Positions 8,578 through 16,224 of a DNA stretch of 64,000 bases are shown piece by piece (the stretch's first letter is position 1; the number at the start of each line of letters is the position of its first letter). The stretch spans positions 62,001 to 126,000 of the forward strand of contig NZ_JAFCLU010000016.1 of assembly GCF_018130385.1 (NCBI RefSeq). The letters are read 5' to 3'. Source of the stretch: Bradyrhizobium sp. AUGA SZCCT0283. GTDB lineage: Bacteria > Pseudomonadota > Alphaproteobacteria > Rhizobiales > Xanthobacteraceae. Below the pieces are notes generated by a model, which was not told where the DNA came from, did not search any database, and saw nothing but the letters and a program-made list of their open reading frames with translations. Position numbers and translations under genes: made by a program.

Positions 8578-8610
8578 GCATTTCGTGCGCGTTCATCTGC
8601 ATTTCGTGCG
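8578..8610 (+). promoter_or_regulatory. Candidate LytTR (CoxC) operator: 12-bp direct repeat, 21-bp period
   Basis: gcatttcgtgcg occurs at 8578-8589 and again, identically, at 8599-8610, so the copies lie 21 bp apart, two helical turns on the same face. LytTR regulators such as AgrA bind pairs of direct repeats at about this period. The pair lies 94-126 nt upstream of the coxM start and downstream of the LytTR gene coxC. The sequence is seen directly; its function is inferred. Confidence 0.55.
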
Positions 8611-8703
8611 AATTTATCGCCCTTGTGCCCACGCGATTGCGTTTTAGAACCTCTCCAATCAGCTTCGCCTCGAACGTCCGCAAAGGACGAATGGAGGAGA
8701 TGC

Positions 8704-9567
8704 ATGATCCCTGGCCCATTCAGCTACCACCGGCCGGTGACGGTCGCCGACGCGGTCAAACTGCTCTCGACCCTGGGCGATGAGGCTCGTCCGTTGGCCG
8801 GCGGCCACAGCCTGGTTCCAATGATGAAGCTGAGGCTCGCAAGCCCTGAGCATCTGGTCGATCTGCATGGCATCGCTGGCCTCAAGGGCATCCGCCGCGA
8901 CGGCAACACAATCGTGATCGGCGCGATGACCACCCAGCACGAATTGCTGGCGTCCGACGAGATCGGCATGTCCTTGCCCATTCTGGACGAAACCGTGCTT
9001 CTGATCGCCGATCCCCAGGTGCGTTATCGCGGCACCATCGGCGGCAACGTCGCCAATGGCGATCCCGGCAACGACATGCCGGCGCTGATGATGACCCTGG
9101 GCGCGAGCTATCGGCTCGAAGGCGCGTCCGGCGCGCGCGAGGTCGCCGCAACTGAGTTCTACCAGGGCGCCTATTTTACCGCGCTGGAGCCCGGCGAACT
9201 CCTGACCGCGATCTCCATCCCTGTACCCGCCGCCGGTCACGGCTACGCCTATGAGAAGCTGAAGCGCAAGGTGGGCGATTACGCCACCGCCGCTGCCGCG
9301 GTCGTGCTGACGATGGCGGGCGGCAAGGTTGTCACTTGCAAGATCGGCCTGACGAATCTTTCGGAGACGCCGCTGCTCGCCGAGGACGCTGCCAAGGTCG
9401 TGATCGGCACCAGCCTCGATCCGGCCTCGCTGAAGAAGGCGTCTGCGGCGGCGGTCGCGATCATGTCGCCGGCCTCGGATGCCCGCGGGCCGGTCGAATA
9501 CCGCAAACATGTCGGCGGCATCATGGTGACTCGCGCGCTGCAGCGCGCCGCCGGCCGCGCACGCTGA
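8704..9567 (+). CDS. coxM: Aerobic CO dehydrogenase medium subunit (FAD flavoprotein)
   Basis: 287-residue FAD subunit of the (LMS)2 CO dehydrogenase, passing electrons from the CoxS iron-sulfur clusters to the quinone pool or another acceptor. FAD pyrophosphate motifs are AGGHSLVP (residues 32-39) and TIGGNVANGDPGND. The C-terminal CO dehydrogenase flavoprotein domain includes YEKLKRKVGDYATAAAAVVL. An in-frame start at 8623 is longer, but the ATG at 8704 has a strong GGAGGAG site at 8693-8699 and matches the family N-terminus MIPGPFSYHRP. Its stop codon lies inside a perfect hairpin. Confidence 0.95.
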   Translation: MIPGPFSYHRPVTVADAVKLLSTLGDEARPLAGGHSLVPMMKLRLASPEHLVDLHGIAGLKGIRRDGNTIVIGAMTTQHELLASDEIGMSLPILDETVLLIADPQVRYRGTIGGNVANGDPGNDMPALMMTLGASYRLEGASGAREVAATEFYQGAYFTALEPGELLTAISIPVPAAGHGYAYEKLKRKVGDYATAAAAVVLTMAGGKVVTCKIGLTNLSETPLLAEDAAKVVIGTSLDPASLKKASAAAVAIMSPASDARGPVEYRKHVGGIMVTRALQRAAGRAR

Positions 9568-9593
9568 GGTCTGATCAAGTGATCAGACCTCAG
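9564..9593. other. Perfect 14-bp hairpin spanning the coxM stop codon
   Basis: ctgaggtctgatca, a 2-nt turn (ag), then tgatcagacctcag: a perfect inverted repeat, with the coxM TGA at 9565-9567 in the left arm. There is no T-run. It may block exonucleases or tune the ratio of coxM to coxS-L mRNA. Confidence 0.8.
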
Positions 9594-9606
9594 CCCAGTT
9601 TTGACT

Positions 9607-9655
9607 GAGCATGATCTTCTCCGAAAACCGGCTTCCACTTTTCGGGATCATGCTC
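9607..9655. repeat. GAGCATGATC-type palindromic repeat in the coxM-coxS gap
   Basis: gagcatgatc...tcgggatcatgctc, with gaaaacc and acttttc inside. This is the common rhizobial element of the form GAGCATGATC-N-GATCATGCTC. It lies only 15 nt before coxS and ends just before the GGGAGGGA ribosome-binding site. Confidence 0.8.
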
Positions 9656-9669
9656 CTAGGGAGGGACAA

Positions 9670-10170
9670 ATGGCAAAGACTCACGTCACCATGAAGGTGA
9701 ACGGCACCGAGGTCGAAGGCCTCGTCGAACCGCGCACGCTGCTGGTGCATTTCATCCGCGAAAATCTCTCGCTCACCGGCACCCATATCGGCTGCGAGAC
9801 CACCCATTGCGGCGCCTGCACCGTCGATATCGACGGCATGTCGGTGAAGTCCTGCACCATGTTCGCCGTGCAGGCGCAGGGCTCCGACATCACCACTATC
9901 GAGGGTGTCGCCAATGCCGACGGTTCGCTGTCGGCGCTGCAGGAAGGTTTTCGGATGATGCACGGCCTGCAATGCGGCTTCTGCACTCCCGGGATGATTC
10001 TACGCGCACAGCGCTTGCTCAAGGAGAATCCGTCTCCGAGCGAGGAAGAAATCCGGATGGGCATCTCGGGCAATATCTGCCGCTGCACCGGCTACCAGAA
10101 CATCGTCAAGGCCATTCAATATGCCGCCGCCAAGATCAACGGCGTTGAATTCAGGGAGGCTGCGGAATGA
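9670..10170 (+). CDS. coxS: Aerobic CO dehydrogenase small subunit (two [2Fe-2S] clusters)
   Basis: 166-residue iron-sulfur subunit. The N-terminal plant-ferredoxin-like domain binds a cluster through Cys42, Cys47, Cys50 and Cys62 (CETTHCGAC...KSC). The C-terminal helical domain binds the cluster nearest molybdenum through Cys102, Cys105, Cys137 and Cys139 (CGFCTPGM and CRCTGY). It relays electrons from the CoxL Mo-Cu site to FAD in CoxM. ATG at 9670 follows GGGAGGGA; a longer frame from 9601 would translate the intergenic palindrome. Its end overlaps coxL by 4 nt (ATGA), indicating translational coupling. Confidence 0.96.
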   Translation: MAKTHVTMKVNGTEVEGLVEPRTLLVHFIRENLSLTGTHIGCETTHCGACTVDIDGMSVKSCTMFAVQAQGSDITTIEGVANADGSLSALQEGFRMMHGLQCGFCTPGMILRAQRLLKENPSPSEEEIRMGISGNICRCTGYQNIVKAIQYAAAKINGVEFREAAE

Positions 10171-12587
10171 ACGACATGACTCCCACGCGGGAACAACGCG
10201 AAGCCAAACTCGAAGGCATGGGCTGCAAGCGCAAGCGGGTGGAAGACATCCGCTTCACCCAAGGCAAGGGCAATTACGTCGACGACCTGAAACTGCCGGG
10301 CATGCTGCACGGCGATTTTGTCAGATCGCCGCATTCGCACGCGCGGGTCAAGAAGATCGACGATACGGAGGCGCTGAAAGTGCCGGGTGTGCTCGCGGTC
10401 ATCACCGCCGAGACGCTGAAGACCGTCAACCTCGCCTGGATGCCGACGCTCGCCGGCGACGTGCAGATGGTGCTGGCCGACGGCAAGGTGCTGTTCCAGA
10501 ACCAGGAAGTCGCCTTCGTCGTCGCCACCGACCGCTATGCGGCCGACGACGGCATCAACAAGGTGGTGGTTGAATATGAACCGCTGCCGGTCGTGATCGA
10601 TCCGTTCAAGGCGATGGACAAGGATGCGCCTGTCCTGCGCGAAGACCTCGCCGGCAAGACCACGGGCGCACATGGCCCGCGCAAGCACCACAACCACATC
10701 TTCGAGTGGACCGTCGGCGACAAGGATCTGACGGACGCCGCCTTCCGCAAGGCGGAGGTGACGATCAAGGAGATGATCTCCTACCATCGCACCCATCCGT
10801 CGCCGCTGGAGACCTGCCAGTGCGTCTGCTCCTTCGACAAGATCAAGGGCGAGTTGTCGATCTGGGGCACCTTCCAGGCGCCGCATGTGATCCGCACGGT
10901 CGTGGCTCTGATCGCCAAAATTCCCGAACACAAGATCCATGTGATCTCGCCCGATATCGGCGGCGGCTTCGGCAACAAGGTCGGTGCCTATCCCGGCTAT
11001 ATTTGCGTGGCGGTCGCCTCCATCGTGACTGGCAAACCGGTCAAGTGGGTCGAGGACCGCATCGAGAACCTGACAGCGACATCGTTCGCGCGCGACTACC
11101 ACATGACGACCGAGATCGCGTCCACGAAGGAGGGCAAGGTCACAGGCCTGCGCGTGCACGTGCTGGCCGATCACGGCGCGTTCGACGCCTGCGCCGATCC
11201 CTCGAAATGGCCGGCCGGTTTCTTCAACATCGTCACGGGATCGTATGACTTCCCGACCGCGCATCTCTCGGTCGACGGCATCTACACCAACAAGGCGCCG
11301 GGCGGTGTCGCCTATCGATGCTCGTTCCGCGTCACCGAAGCGGCGTATTGCATCGAGCGCGCGATGGATATTCTGGCGCAGAAGCTCGGCATGGATCCGG
11401 CCGAATTGCGCCTGAAGAATTTTATCAAGGCCGAACAATTCCCGTATCACTCGGCCTTGGGCTGGGAGTACGATTCCGGCGATTACCACACTGCCATGCG
11501 CAAGATGATGGAGACGGTCGACTACGCCGGTCTGCGCAAGGAGCAGGCGGCGTTGCGCGCCGCGTTCAAGCGCGGCGAGACCCGCGAGATCATGGGCCTC
11601 GGCGTGTCGTTCTTTACCGAGATCGTCGGCGCCGGTCCGTCGAAGAATTGCGACATCCTGGGGATTGCGATGTTCGATTCCTGCGAAATCCGCCTGCACC
11701 CCACGGGAGCGGGCATCGCGCGGGTCGGCTCCAAGAGCCAGGGCCAGGGTCACGAGACCACTTGGGCGCAGATCATCGCCACCGAGATCGGCATTCCTGC
11801 CGACGACATCATGGTCGAGGAGGGCAATACCGACACCGCGCCTTACGGTCTCGGCACCTACGGCTCGCGTTCGACGCCGGTGGCGGGTGCCGCGATCGCG
11901 ATGGCGGCGCGCAAGATCAAGGCCAAGGCGCAGATGATCGCGGCCTACAAGCTCGAGGTGCATGAAGACGACCTCGAATGGGATATCGACGGCTTCCGCG
12001 TCAAGGGCCTGCCAGAGAAGACGATGTCGATGAAGGACATCTGCTGGGCGGCCTACAATTCGGTTCCTCCCGGCATGGAGCCGGGGCTGGAGGCGGTGAG
12101 CTACTACGATCCGCCTAACATGACCTATCCGTTCGGCGCCTATATCTGCGTGATGAACATCGACGTCGATACCGGGGTCTACAAGGTCAGGCGCTTCTAT
12201 GCGCTCGACGATTGCGGCACCCGCATCAACCCGATGATCATCGAGGGTCAGGTGCATGGCGGCCTCACCGAAGCCTTCGCGATCGCGATGGGCCAGGAAA
12301 TCCGCTACGATGCCGACGGCAACGTGGTCACCGGCTCGTTCATGGATTTCTTCATGCCGACCGCGGTCGAGACCCCGCATTGGGAAACCGACTTCACCGT
12401 CACGCCGTCGCCGCATCACCCGATCGGCGCCAAGGGCGTCGGCGAGAGTCCAAACGTTGGCGGCGTGCCTGCGTTCTCCAACGCCGTCAACGACGCCTTC
12501 TCGTTCCTCGGCTCCACCCATATCCAGATGCCGCATGACTACTGGCGCAACTGGAAGGCAGCGAAGGATCTGGGAGTGTTCGCGTAG
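10167..12587 (+). CDS. coxL: Aerobic CO dehydrogenase large subunit, form I (Mo-Cu catalytic)
   Basis: 806-residue catalytic subunit oxidising CO with water to CO2, two electrons and two protons at a Cu-S-Mo centre on molybdopterin cytosine dinucleotide. The diagnostic active-site loop reads AYRCSFR with Cys385, the form I signature; form II enzymes have AYRGAGR. The equivalent of the catalytic Glu is Glu760 in GVGESPNVGG. Both residues sit three positions before the Oligotropha Cys388/Glu763. Cofactor motifs SKSQGQGHETTWAQI and GGGFGNK are present. No truncation or frameshift is seen. A long frame on the other strand over this gene is a coding shadow. Confidence 0.97.
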   Translation: MNDMTPTREQREAKLEGMGCKRKRVEDIRFTQGKGNYVDDLKLPGMLHGDFVRSPHSHARVKKIDDTEALKVPGVLAVITAETLKTVNLAWMPTLAGDVQMVLADGKVLFQNQEVAFVVATDRYAADDGINKVVVEYEPLPVVIDPFKAMDKDAPVLREDLAGKTTGAHGPRKHHNHIFEWTVGDKDLTDAAFRKAEVTIKEMISYHRTHPSPLETCQCVCSFDKIKGELSIWGTFQAPHVIRTVVALIAKIPEHKIHVISPDIGGGFGNKVGAYPGYICVAVASIVTGKPVKWVEDRIENLTATSFARDYHMTTEIASTKEGKVTGLRVHVLADHGAFDACADPSKWPAGFFNIVTGSYDFPTAHLSVDGIYTNKAPGGVAYRCSFRVTEAAYCIERAMDILAQKLGMDPAELRLKNFIKAEQFPYHSALGWEYDSGDYHTAMRKMMETVDYAGLRKEQAALRAAFKRGETREIMGLGVSFFTEIVGAGPSKNCDILGIAMFDSCEIRLHPTGAGIARVGSKSQGQGHETTWAQIIATEIGIPADDIMVEEGNTDTAPYGLGTYGSRSTPVAGAAIAMAARKIKAKAQMIAAYKLEVHEDDLEWDIDGFRVKGLPEKTMSMKDICWAAYNSVPPGMEPGLEAVSYYDPPNMTYPFGAYICVMNIDVDTGVYKVRRFYALDDCGTRINPMIIEGQVHGGLTEAFAIAMGQEIRYDADGNVVTGSFMDFFMPTAVETPHWETDFTVTPSPHHPIGAKGVGESPNVGGVPAFSNAVNDAFSFLGSTHIQMPHDYWRNWKAAKDLGVFA

Positions 12588-12592
12588 TTCCC

Positions 12593-12677
12593 CGTCATTG
12601 CGAGCGCAGCGAAGCAATCCATCGTGCCGACCAAAGAAAGAATGGATTGCTTCGTCGCTTCGCTCCTCGCAATGACG
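12593..12677. repeat. Palindromic intergenic repeat, family C (CGTCATTGCGAGCG type)
   Basis: cgtcattgcgagcgcagcga...caatcca is mirrored by tggattgcttcgtc...ctcgcaatgacg. Other copies lie at 37071-37143, 46433-46519, 50894-51004 and 63756-63897. It begins 5 nt after the coxL stop, separating coxMSL from coxDEFG. Confidence 0.85.
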
Positions 12678-12707
12678 ATGCTGATGCAGCAGGCTAAGGT
12701 CTCAGAC

Positions 12708-12751
12708 CCTCATGGTGAGGAGCGCGTCTTCGCGCGTCTCGAACCATGAGG
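12708..12751. repeat. Palindromic repeat, family D (CCTCATGGTGAGG type)
   Basis: cctcatggtgaggagcgcg pairs with cgcgtctcgaaccatgagg. It is the second stem-loop in the coxL-coxD gap and ends a few nt before the coxD ribosome-binding site (CCGGAG). Confidence 0.7.
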
Positions 12752-12765
12752 CCCCCGGAGAAGCA

Positions 12766-13638
12766 ATGAAGAATCGTGACGAGATCGCGCAAGCGCTGGC
12801 GGCGTCGGGCTATATCGCCGACGGCGAACTCGCGACCGCGATCTCGCTGATGCAATTGCTCCGGCGCCCGCTGCTGCTGGAAGGCGAGGCGGGCGTCGGC
12901 AAGACCGAAGTGGCGAAGGCGCTGGCATCGGTGCACGCGACGGAATTGATCCGCCTGCAATGCTATGAGGGGTTGGATCAGTCGGCTGCGTTATACGAGT
13001 GGAATTACCAGCGGCAATTGCTCTCGATCCAGGCGCACCGTGGTGACAATCCCGATGATGTCGAGGACCAGATTTTCTCGGAAAAATATCTCTTGGAACG
13101 GCCTTTACTCGCCGCCATCCGCCGCGACAAGCCGCCGGTGCTGCTGATCGACGAGATCGACCGCGCCGACGATGAGTTCGAGGCGTTCCTGCTCGAGCTG
13201 TTGTCGGATTTCCAGGTCTCGATCCCCGAACTCGGCACCATCACCGCGACCACGATCCCGCATGTGGTGCTGACCTCGAACGGCACCCGCGAACTCTCCG
13301 ACGCGCTGCGCCGCCGCTGCCTCTATCACTATGTCGATTATCCCGATGTCGATCGTGAGGCGCGCATCATCATGGCGCGGATTGATGGCGCCAGCGCGTC
13401 GCTGTCGCTGCAGATCGCGCGCATGGTCGAAGGCATCCGCAAAGAGGAGTTGCGCAAGGTGCCTGGCGTCGCGGAGACGCTGGACTGGGCGGCGGCTTTG
13501 GTCGGCCTCGACGTTCGCGATCTCCACGACGCGCCCGAAACGGTCCACGAGACCCTGATGTGCCTGCTCAAGACACATGAGGACAAGTCGCGGGTCACGC
13601 GCGAAGTCAGCGAACGGCTGTTGGGAAAGGTCGCATGA
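12766..13638 (+). CDS. coxD: MoxR-type AAA+ ATPase, CO dehydrogenase maturation (CoxD)
   Basis: 290-residue AAA+ ATPase. Walker A is GEAGVGKT (residues 40-47), Walker B is VLLIDEIDRAD, and sensor 1 is VVLTSNGTREL followed by ALRRRC. In Oligotropha, CoxD is a membrane-associated ATPase needed for sulfuration of the Mo site and with CoxE/CoxF for copper insertion. It probably acts as a chaperone on apo-CODH with its VWA partner CoxE. A longer frame from 12712 translates the family D repeat, so the ATG at 12766 is preferred. The end overlaps coxE by 4 nt (ATGA). Confidence 0.93.
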   Translation: MKNRDEIAQALAASGYIADGELATAISLMQLLRRPLLLEGEAGVGKTEVAKALASVHATELIRLQCYEGLDQSAALYEWNYQRQLLSIQAHRGDNPDDVEDQIFSEKYLLERPLLAAIRRDKPPVLLIDEIDRADDEFEAFLLELLSDFQVSIPELGTITATTIPHVVLTSNGTRELSDALRRRCLYHYVDYPDVDREARIIMARIDGASASLSLQIARMVEGIRKEELRKVPGVAETLDWAAALVGLDVRDLHDAPETVHETLMCLLKTHEDKSRVTREVSERLLGKVA

Positions 13639-14837
13639 GCTGCTGCGGCACCAATCCCGGTTACGAAGAGCTCGATGAGGTCTCGCGCCTTGTCTCGTCA
13701 AGGCTTGCCGCGTTCCTCAAAACCCTGCGCGACAGCGGATTCGCCGTTGGCCTTGCCGAAGGCAACGACGCGGCGGAATTGATGACGGCCGGCTACGCGG
13801 CCAGACCGGGCTTGTTGCGTTCGGCGTTCAAGCACCTGTTCTCGGCGCGCAAATCCGATTGGGAAAAATTCGACGGGATCTTTGACGCGTTCTGGCTCGG
13901 CAAACGGGTGCGGTCACGATCAATGACCACGGGCGCGTCGAAGGCTGCGAACAGTCCGTCGCTCAAGACGCTGGCCGATGGCCAGCGCTCCGGTGGCGAG
14001 ACGTCAATGGATCAGGTTCCATCCACCGACGATGCCGGCGTCGATCGTGCGGGCGAGGGCCGCATGGAAGGGGCCTCACGTGCCGACAATCTGGCCGAGG
14101 TGGATTTTCGTAAACTGGCCGATCCCACGCAAATCGAGCAGGCGCATGAAGCGGCCGTGCGGCTGGCGCGGGCGATGCGCACGCGGCTGACCCGTCGCGA
14201 CCTGGCGCGACGGCGGGGCTACCGGCTCGATCTGCGACGCACCATTCACGGCAATATCAGCCATGGCGGCGTGCCGATTTCTCTGGTGAAGCGCCAGCGC
14301 AAGACGAAGCCGCTGCGGCTCGTCATGCTGCTCGACGCCTCCGGCTCGATGAGCATGTACACGGGCGTATTCCTGCGCTTCATCCATGGCGTACTCGATC
14401 AGTTTCGCGAGGCCGAGGCGTTCCTGTTCCATACGCGGCTGGCGCACGTCTCCGACGCGATGAAGGAAAAGGACGCGGCGCGCGCACTCGATCGGCTCTC
14501 GATCATGGCGCAGGGCGCCGGCGGCGGCACCAGGATCGGCGAGAGCCTGCAGACCTTCAACCGCTGGCACGCGGCGCGCGTGATCCATTCACGCACCGTC
14601 GTGATGATCGTGTCCGATGGCTACGAGACCGGCGATGCCGCGCTGCTGGGCCGCGAGATGGCGGCGCTCGGCCGCCGTTGCCGCCGCATCGTCTGGCTCA
14701 ATCCGATGATGGCGTGGGAGGGCTACGCTCCAGAAGCCGCGGGCATCAAGGCGGCGCTGCCGCATGTCGATCTCTACGCCCCGGCCAATACACTCAACAG
14801 CCTGGCTGCGCTCGAACCCTATTTGGCGAAACTATAG
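13635..14837 (+). CDS. coxE: VWA-domain CO dehydrogenase maturation protein (CoxE)
   Basis: 400 residues, the von Willebrand factor A partner of the CoxD ATPase. The MIDAS metal-binding motif is DASGSMS, with Asp234, Ser236 and Ser238. The N-terminal part is helical (VSRLVSSRLAAFLKTL) with a charged linker, and the C-terminal VWA ends with VIVSDGYETGD. In the CO system CoxE works with CoxD and CoxF to assemble the copper-sulfur-molybdenum centre. The 4-nt overlap with coxD implies coupled, near-stoichiometric synthesis. Confidence 0.93.
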   Translation: MSCCGTNPGYEELDEVSRLVSSRLAAFLKTLRDSGFAVGLAEGNDAAELMTAGYAARPGLLRSAFKHLFSARKSDWEKFDGIFDAFWLGKRVRSRSMTTGASKAANSPSLKTLADGQRSGGETSMDQVPSTDDAGVDRAGEGRMEGASRADNLAEVDFRKLADPTQIEQAHEAAVRLARAMRTRLTRRDLARRRGYRLDLRRTIHGNISHGGVPISLVKRQRKTKPLRLVMLLDASGSMSMYTGVFLRFIHGVLDQFREAEAFLFHTRLAHVSDAMKEKDAARALDRLSIMAQGAGGGTRIGESLQTFNRWHAARVIHSRTVVMIVSDGYETGDAALLGREMAALGRRCRRIVWLNPMMAWEGYAPEAAGIKAALPHVDLYAPANTLNSLAALEPYLAKL

Positions 14838-15689
14838 ATGGGCCGACCGATGAGCGCACATATCGAAGTGATGGATCTGGTCGCGCAGATGAAATCCGCC
14901 GAGCAGCCGTTCGTGCTGGCGACCGTCGTGCGCACGGTGTCGGTGACGGCCGCGAAAGCCGGCGCCAAGGCGATCATTCGCCCGGACGGCACGATCGTGG
15001 CGGGATGGATCGGCGGCGGCTGCGCGCGGGGCGCGGTGCTGAAAGCCGCACGCGAAGCACTGCTGGACGGGGAGCCGCGCATGGTGTCGGTGCAGCCCGA
15101 AAATCTCCTCGCCGAACTCGGCGTCAAGCCGGGCGATAATCGCGAGGGCATCCGCTTCGTCAGCAACATGTGTCCGAGCAAGGGCACCATGGACATCTTC
15201 GTCGAGCCGGTGCTGCCGCATCCCTCGCTGGTGATCTTTGGCGCAAGCCCGGTCGCGATGTCGCTGGCCGCGCAGGCGCGCCAGCTCGGTTATCACGTCA
15301 CGCTGGCTGCGCCGGCCGCGGATATCGCCGCCGAGCCCGACGCCCATGTCATCGTCGACGGCTTCGCGCCCCGTTACCTCAACGACGCCCGGCGCTTCGT
15401 CGTGGTCTCGACCCAGGGCAAGGGCGATGAGGCCGCGTTGCGCGCGGCGCTTGCCATCAGGGCCGAGTATTACGCCTTCGTCGGCAGCCGCCGCAAGATG
15501 GCGGCGCTGCGCGAAAAGCTCGCGGCCGGCGGATCGGAGGCGGCCGCGATCGACCGCGTCAAGGCGCCGGCCGGGCTCGATCTCGGCGCCATCACGCCGG
15601 AAGAGATCGCGATGTCGATCCTTGCCGAAATCACCGTCGAGCGCCGGCGCGGCCATCGCACGACCAATCCCGCGAGGAGTAAGGACTGA
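14838..15689 (+). CDS. coxF: XdhC/CoxF-type molybdoenzyme maturation factor
   Basis: 283 residues. The N-terminal XdhC_CoxI domain has LATVVRTVSVTAAKAGAKA and AGWIGGGCARGAVL. The C-terminal XdhC Rossmann domain has LVIFGASPVAMSLAAQARQL and YYAFVGSRRKMAALREKL. XdhC-like proteins bind molybdenum cofactor and sulfurated intermediates and deliver them to the apoenzyme; CoxF is linked to reactivation and copper insertion. The ATG at 14838 directly abuts the coxE stop. A second in-frame ATG at 14850 is also possible, and neither has a strong ribosome site, which suggests coupled translation. Confidence 0.92.
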   Translation: MGRPMSAHIEVMDLVAQMKSAEQPFVLATVVRTVSVTAAKAGAKAIIRPDGTIVAGWIGGGCARGAVLKAAREALLDGEPRMVSVQPENLLAELGVKPGDNREGIRFVSNMCPSKGTMDIFVEPVLPHPSLVIFGASPVAMSLAAQARQLGYHVTLAAPAADIAAEPDAHVIVDGFAPRYLNDARRFVVVSTQGKGDEAALRAALAIRAEYYAFVGSRRKMAALREKLAAGGSEAAAIDRVKAPAGLDLGAITPEEIAMSILAEITVERRRGHRTTNPARSKD

Positions 15690-15691
15690 CC

Positions 15692-16153
15692 ATGCAGATG
15701 AACGACAGCCAGCGCATCCCGGCGCCTAAGGAAAAGGTCTGGGCGGCGCTCAACGATCCCGAGATTCTGAAGCAATGCATCCCCGGCTGTCAGTCCCTCG
15801 AGATGTCCTCACCCACCGAGATGACCGCGACCGTGGTCTTCAAGGTCGGGCCGGTGAAGGCGACCTTCGGCGGCAAGGTGATGCTGTCCGATCTCGATCC
15901 GCCCAACAGCTACCGTATTTCGGGCGAGGGCTCCGGCGGGGTGGCCGGGTTCGCCAAGGGCGGCGCGCTCGTGCATCTCGAATCCGACGGACCTGAGATC
16001 ACGGTGCTGCACTACGACGTCGACGCGCAGATCGGCGGCAAGCTCGCCCAGCTCGGCGCACGGCTGATCGATTCCACCGCGAGAAAGCTTGCAGCCGAAT
16101 TCTTCAAATCGTTCGGCGAGGTGGTCGGAAAGAGGGTCGCGGCCGGCGTTTAA
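15692..16153 (+). CDS. coxG: CoxG / SRPBCC-family carbon monoxide dehydrogenase subunit G
   Basis: 153-residue SRPBCC (START-like) protein. It shows RIPAPKEKVWAALNDPEILK, IPGCQSLE, GPVKATFGGKV and the C-terminal helix IDSTARKLAAEFFKSF. In Oligotropha, CoxG recruits CO dehydrogenase to the cytoplasmic membrane. This protein ends at about the end of the lipid-binding fold and lacks the hydrophobic C-terminal tail seen in longer CoxG proteins, so anchoring may work differently. GAGGAGTAAGGA precedes the ATG at 15692; another ATG two codons later is possible. It is the last clearly cox gene in the cluster. Confidence 0.9.
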   Translation: MQMNDSQRIPAPKEKVWAALNDPEILKQCIPGCQSLEMSSPTEMTATVVFKVGPVKATFGGKVMLSDLDPPNSYRISGEGSGGVAGFAKGGALVHLESDGPEITVLHYDVDAQIGGKLAQLGARLIDSTARKLAAEFFKSFGEVVGKRVAAGV

Positions 16154-16224
16154 TTCGCTCTCGTTCCGGACGTACTTTCGGGTATGCTGCCCGGCGTCAG
16201 TTCACCAGCTAAGAGTGATCGCGC

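Noticed and set aside
10116..12617. 833-codon open frame antisense to coxL
   Set aside because: It lies entirely opposite a fully supported coxL, is rich in His, Arg and Asp as antisense frames of G+C-rich genes are, and shows no domain.
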